Assembly: GCA_963691815.1 (NCBI GenBank) | Contig: OY829652.1 | Span: forward strand, 14,851,027 to 14,915,026 | Source: Echiichthys vipera | Taxonomy: Eukaryota > Chordata > Actinopteri > Perciformes > Trachinidae | Direction: 5' to 3' | Length of the DNA stretch: 64,000 bases | Shown: one piece after another, positions 59,600-64,000 of the stretch | Position numbering within the stretch: position 1 is the first letter of the stretch | Layout of the letters: each line of letters begins with the position of its first letter | The notes under the pieces: generated by a model | The model's database searches: none | What the model saw: the letters and a program-made list of their open reading frames with translations, nothing else | What the model was told of the DNA's origin: nothing | Translations under genes and position numbers: made by a program

Positions 59600-60960
59600 C
59601 TGTACAACTGAGCCACTGGTTAGCACGCTACAATATGCTGTGACATGATACAGTATTCACCAACAAGTGAGATAGCTAACTATCACTTTATTTTAGCTAG
59701 CTGTCCATTTTCCCTGGTAGATGCTAGAATGTAATAACCAAAGGAAACTTGTATACTGCAAAAGTGTCAACACACGATTCAACAGATAGTTATTTGAACC
59801 CTGCTACAACACGACGTTGTAGAGAATAAATATCCGGTTATGACAGCAGTAATCTAGATGAATACACTTCTACAAAAGCTGAAATGTGTCAACATGTGAA
59901 AGCGAGCCCAGCTGCAAACCCTGAGGCGTCCTAACCCAGCCATGTAAAAAATGTGCATAGTTTAAAGCATACTACTAAAAAGGCATTGATTAAAGTCATG
60001 TTCTTCATATATATTTAAAGCTTTAAGTTTTCACCTGCATAGTATGATGCAATCCAACACAAACCTTTGCAGCAAGTACGGATCTTTAAGAGTTAGACTA
60101 TGTCATAGAGATGTAAGCAGAATACCTATAAGGCAGTAATAAATATGCTGCAAACTAGGTCCTTAAACTAATAAAAATAATCAATCAAAGCTTGTAACCC
60201 AAAGTTAATTTTACCGGACATATTTCTGTGGAGGGATTTTAATGGTAATGATATGTATTTATTGTGTTGGCTTGTTGGTAATGTCGCTCTGCGGCCTGAC
60301 CTCCTGCATCTTTGTTATCTTCACATCGAGGACCACCATACATTTTGGACTTCATTGTGTCATCCATGGTCTTTTTGCAGTTCTGTTTGATTCAACGTCC
60401 TTTTTACAAAAGAAAAAAAATGCATGTTTGCCTGTTGAATCAAAAGCTATCTTCCTATATGGAACACATCTCAATTTACCTTTAAAAAAATATACAGATG
60501 ATATTGATTATTTGAACACAGCAATTCCAACAATAGCAGATCACCTTAAATCCCCCTTTACTCCCATTGCAGGTATCTTTATAAAACACAGGTATACTAA
60601 ACTCAACTCAATAATAACTCAAGATATTACAGCTGCAAAGATCAAAACATCTGATAAGTATATTTAACTAAATACATCACAATCTAAAAGCCTTAAAAGC
60701 AAAGTCCTGTTAATGGTGAAAACCCAACCCCATATTTACTGATACAGTACTGTAAAGTTTGTTCACATCATTTATGTACAGTATATTGGAGCAGTGGTTT
60801 TCAACCTTGGGTCATGACCCCGAACAATGTCCCAAAATATATCTGAGGGGTTGTGAGTTGTTTCATAGGATATTAAAGCACAAACTGATGCTGAGAGGGA
60901 AAATAATTCTCTCTTTGACCTGCTCATCACCTGTCATTTTTTATGTTTAAAGCCCAAGAT
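59600..60960. other. Intergenic upstream of the UGT gene
   Basis: No supportable gene. A 141-codon frame at 60242-60667 has no recognisable domain. The part around 60520-60600 shares words with about 63720-63800, so it belongs to the duplicated UGT flank. Confidence 0.4.
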
Positions 60961-60979
60961 TTTACCTGAGAAGTATGTT

Positions 60980-61175
60980 TTTATTGCTCCGTGCTTTTTT
61001 GGAAAAGTGTTGTTTAAGAACATGGCTTCAAGTAAGCTGTGAAAAAATATTGACCGGTTTATATTACTCCTCTGTTCAACAACCATCAACACTTCAACAT
61101 TAAATACACTGACTCAACACAAGATGGCAATAAAGATAGTTGTGTTCTGCTTACAAATACACATGAACTCTTGTT
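60980..61175 (+). repeat. UGT 5' flank, first copy of duplicated segment
   Basis: GTGCTTTTTTGGAAAA, CTCTGTTCAACAA, TACACTGACTC and GTGTTCTGCTTACAA occur here and, in the same order, at 63819-64000. The segment ends about 605 bp before the UGT start codon. Confidence 0.75.
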
Positions 61176-61778
61176 CACTCTCTTTGCAGTGTGCACATTA
61201 CACAACACTTTCTTATACAACCAAGCATTTCACAATACACTACAGGTAACTAGATGCCGGCCAGTCATGATTTTGAGTTCAGAAGGAGGTGCTTTTACTA
61301 CTCTATATTTCAAACACTGTCGTTGAACTGACCCTTTGGAGTCAGATTGTTTTTCCTGTACCTGTGGATTTGGGTAAGTGATAGTGCGAAAATCTAAACA
61401 CGTGAAGTAAAAACAGCCGTGGAATGTGCGTTTAGTTGAAACATGTTCTGTGCAAGTGCTGGTAGATTTGTGCACTGTATGTGTAAAGTTTAACGGTAAG
61501 TAATACTTAGCATTACATGATAATGTGTTGGATGTGTTTGTCTTTTGGACTCAAACTGTTATTTAAATAGGAACACCTGAGAAGTTTAGATAAACGCCTA
61601 AATATGAACTTATTAAATAGTAACTTGTGCTGCCAAGCAATGTAGGGAGTGAAAAGTCAATCTGAGATGGAGAAAAATCAGAGTCATGTTATGATTGTAA
61701 ATGTAAAATGGCAAACCAAGCAGTACTCTCTTATTGACTTGTTTTTGTGTGATTTTAAGGTCGCTGAGGGACGTCATT

Positions 61779-63383
61779 ATGAAGGTGCCTCACTCCTCTC
61801 TGATCACCTTTGCTCTACTGTTGATTCAACTATCAAGTACATCGGGGGGAAAAATCCTGGTGTTCCCATTAGACGGAAGTCATTGGATAAACATGAAAGT
61901 ACTCATACAGGAACTGCATGCAAAAGGCCATGAAGTCACTGTGGTTCGTGCGTCCGATAGCTGGTACATCAGTGAAAAGTCTCATCTCTACACCTCTGTC
62001 ACTATTCCCAGCCTTGGTGGATTTGATGAAAAGTACTTTGAAGCCTTTTTGTCTCGACAGCTGGAGATCCGGCTTCAGGGCAGGCATGCATCTGTTTGGT
62101 CTAAAATCTGGACTCATATTCAGATGCAGCGCCTGGTTGTGGAGCAGTTCTCTCTGCTCCATAAGGCAGTGAGTGAAATGATCATTCAGATGTTTGAAGA
62201 TGAAACCCTGATGCAGTCTTTCCATGAAGCCAAATATGACGTGGTTTTGACTGACCCTGGCATCGGTGGAGGGGCAATACTGGCACATCGGCTCCAAGTT
62301 CCTCTTGTTTTCAACGTCAGATGGACCATTCAAGGTGAAGCTCATTTACTTATTGCCCCCTCACCTCTGTCATATGTGCCTTTCACTGCAACAGAGTTGA
62401 CTGATAAAATGACCTTCCCTCAAAGAATAAAGAATGTTTTGAGTTATATTTTAGGGACATACACGATGTCATACATCACAGAACCTCATTACAAACCAGT
62501 TGTTAAGAAGTACATTGGTCCCAGTGTGGATTACTCAACGTTTTTCTTGAATGCTGATATATGGCTCATGAGGAATGATTTTGTCTTTGAATTTCCACGC
62601 CCAACAATGCCAAATATAGTCTACATGGGTGGATTTCAGTGCAAGCCACCAAAGGCTCTCCCTGCAGACCTAGAGGAGTTCGTCCAAAGCTCTGGAGACC
62701 ACGGGGTCATTGTGATGACCTTGGGAACTTTAGTTGGGAAGCTTCCTCAAGATGTCACTGAGGAGATTGCTGCAGCCTTTGCCCGGCTGCCTCAGAAGGT
62801 TTTATGGAGGTATACAGGGCAAAGGCCAGCCAACCTGGGCAACAACACGTTAATGGTCAACTGGCTGCCACAGAACGACCTCTTAGGACATCCAAAAACT
62901 AGAGTGTTTGTCGCCCATGGAGGCACTAATGGGGTCCAGGAGGCAATTTACCATGGAGTTCCTGTAGTTGGACTTCCCTTATTCTTTGATCAGCCTGATA
63001 ACCTCTCCAGAATCAGAGCAAAGGGAGGAGCTGTGATTGTGGATATTGCCGAGCTTGACAGACACATCTTTGCAGATGCCCTGATGACAGCTCTTTACAA
63101 TTCCTCTTACAGGGAAAACATGCATAGGCTCTCCAGGCTGCACAGAGATCAGCCAATAAAACCACTGGAGCGGGCAATGTTTTGGATAGAATATGTCATC
63201 AGACATAAAGGAGCCCGTCACCTGCAAACACAGTCCTACAAAATGTCCTGGTTTGTTTACAACTCTGTTGATGTCTTTGCTGCTTTGTTGGCTGTTGCAT
63301 TGCTGGGAACATTCACTTGTCTTTCAATTGTAAGACTACTTTGGAGAATGATTTTCGTTGGTAAAAAAGTTAAACATGAATGA
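61779..63383 (+). CDS. UDP-glucuronosyltransferase, UGT5-like, uninterrupted frame
   Basis: ER-membrane enzyme that transfers a sugar, normally glucuronic acid, from the UDP-sugar to lipophilic acceptors such as xenobiotics and steroids. 534 aa in one exon. An N-terminal signal peptide (SSLITFALLLIQL) is followed by LDGSHWINMK with the expected catalytic His35, and by DVVLTDPG with the partner Asp. The donor-binding UGT signature WLPQNDLLGHPKTRVFVAHG continues into GGTNGVQEAIYHGVP and FFDQPDN. A C-terminal transmembrane helix (VFAALLAVALLGTFTCLSIV) ends in the cytosolic tail KKVKHE, a KxKxx-type ER retrieval signal. The ATG at 61779 is chosen because it begins the signal peptide and follows an acceptor (TGATTTTAAG) at 61759; a donor at 61495 (TAACG|GTAAGTAA) suggests a 5' UTR exon. 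An uninterrupted coding frame is typical of the teleost UGT5 family; UGT1 and UGT2 are spliced. AATAAA lies 8 nt past the stop codon. Confidence 0.92.
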   Translation: MKVPHSSLITFALLLIQLSSTSGGKILVFPLDGSHWINMKVLIQELHAKGHEVTVVRASDSWYISEKSHLYTSVTIPSLGGFDEKYFEAFLSRQLEIRLQGRHASVWSKIWTHIQMQRLVVEQFSLLHKAVSEMIIQMFEDETLMQSFHEAKYDVVLTDPGIGGGAILAHRLQVPLVFNVRWTIQGEAHLLIAPSPLSYVPFTATELTDKMTFPQRIKNVLSYILGTYTMSYITEPHYKPVVKKYIGPSVDYSTFFLNADIWLMRNDFVFEFPRPTMPNIVYMGGFQCKPPKALPADLEEFVQSSGDHGVIVMTLGTLVGKLPQDVTEEIAAAFARLPQKVLWRYTGQRPANLGNNTLMVNWLPQNDLLGHPKTRVFVAHGGTNGVQEAIYHGVPVVGLPLFFDQPDNLSRIRAKGGAVIVDIAELDRHIFADALMTALYNSSYRENMHRLSRLHRDQPIKPLERAMFWIEYVIRHKGARHLQTQSYKMSWFVYNSVDVFAALLAVALLGTFTCLSIVRLLWRMIFVGKKVKHE

Positions 63384-63818
63384 CGTGAAAAATAAAATGT
63401 GGGCTTTGTTTGCAAAGTTCAAAATTTACCAGAAATCAGATAGTTCTCTGTGTGTGATGTTGCTAAGGTTGACAGCATTAAGAAAAATACTGTATGCCAA
63501 TGTTAAACTAATCTGTTTATGACCAAGGCTAATAACCCCAATATACTGTATAGTATTGATTGATTGCTCAACACAAATACATACAGTGATCTTACATGCA
63601 TTTGAATTGGAGTTCAGCCTTTTTTTGATCTCTTTTTATATTCATATTTTTCAGGACTTACTAAATGGGATCACTCATTCAGTAAGTGCAGGTTTTGTAG
63701 TATGTAAGACATTAACACTGCAACATGAACAGACTTCCAACATCAACAGGCCACCTTGAATGCCTCTTTACTCCCACCCGCAGGCCTCTTAATAGAACTC
63801 ATCTTAGAAGAAGGTTTT
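63384..63818. other. UGT 3' region
   Basis: Contains AATAAA at 63391-63396, immediately after the stop codon. The later part (63720-63818) resembles the flank preceding the UGT gene, so the duplicated unit restarts here. Confidence 0.5.
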
Positions 63819-64000
63819 TTATGGTTCAGTGCTTTTTTGGAAAATTGTTATTTCAGGACATGGCCCTGTGAAAAAAAATAGAGAGGTTTATATAACTGCT
63901 CTGTTCAACAATCAGGAGCAATTTAACGCTAAGTACACTGACTCGACACTATATGACACAACAGATAAATGTGTTCTGCTTACAAGTAAACATGGACTCT
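63819..64000 (+). repeat. UGT 5' flank, second copy
   Basis: Collinear with 60980-61175 by eye, with small indels. It runs off the window end. By the spacing of the first copy, a second UGT start codon would be expected about 600 bp beyond base 64000. Confidence 0.7.

Noticed and set aside
60242..60667. 141-codon plus-strand frame as a gene
   Set aside because: No recognisable domain or splice partner, and it partly overlaps the duplicated UGT flank. It is most likely chance.
61734..61778. Upstream extension of the UGT frame
   Set aside because: It begins at TTG, not ATG, and spans a probable splice acceptor at 61759. The signal peptide starts at 61779.

Overview
This is a vertebrate nuclear genome segment, almost certainly from a ray-finned (teleost) fish. 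Its genes have many exons with GT-AG introns, encode animal proteins, and lie among fish-type DNA-transposon remnants, LINE 3' ends and microsatellites. Most recognised genes have human orthologues on chromosome 15 (SQOR, CTDSPL2, PARP16, SCAMP5, UBE2Q2), so the window looks like a rearranged block of that conserved linkage group. All exon models were built by hand from reading frame, splice consensus and remembered family sequences; no alignment was run.

Layout. 1-850 holds a decayed LINE. 1.1-4.7 kb and 8.0-11.9 kb are two intact tandem copies of sulfide:quinone oxidoreductase (sqor), each with nine coding exons and 438 codons. Mobile elements inserted after the duplication make their flanks and introns differ. 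13.7-14.6 kb is repeat-rich and precedes a GC-rich first exon at about 14.6-15.0 kb. ctdspl2, a DxDxT-type phosphatase, follows with coding sequence at 16.35-22.62 kb. 25.75-27.95 kb is a small four-exon gene for a secreted cysteine-rich protein with an IGFBP-type N-terminal domain, which I cannot name. 28.0-28.7 kb is a second LINE fragment. parp16 is on the minus strand at 31.4-34.5 kb. 34.9-38.5 kb is a repeat nest: an AT-rich minisatellite, then a Tc1/mariner remnant invaded by a retroelement end and a hAT-type MITE. scamp5 is on the plus strand (promoter about 38.8 kb, coding 40.0-43.6 kb). ube2q2 is on the minus strand (coding 58.26 to 49.98 kb), convergent with scamp5. A TA-rich array and a GC-rich degenerate minisatellite lead to a UGT gene with an uninterrupted reading frame at 61.8-63.4 kb. 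Its 5' flank is repeated after the gene, so another tandem UGT probably starts just beyond the window.

How the genes relate. They do not form one pathway. sqor oxidises sulfide in mitochondria; the UGT conjugates small molecules in the ER; PARP16 is an ER-membrane mono-ADP-ribosyltransferase; SCAMP5 acts in secretory-vesicle traffic; UBE2Q2 is a ubiquitin-conjugating enzyme; CTDSPL2 is a protein phosphatase. Both detoxification genes show signs of tandem duplication. I found no unprecedented system. The best leads are the sqor pair, the unnamed IGFBP-domain gene, a perfect 32-bp inverted repeat in the scamp5 3' region and the nested transposons.
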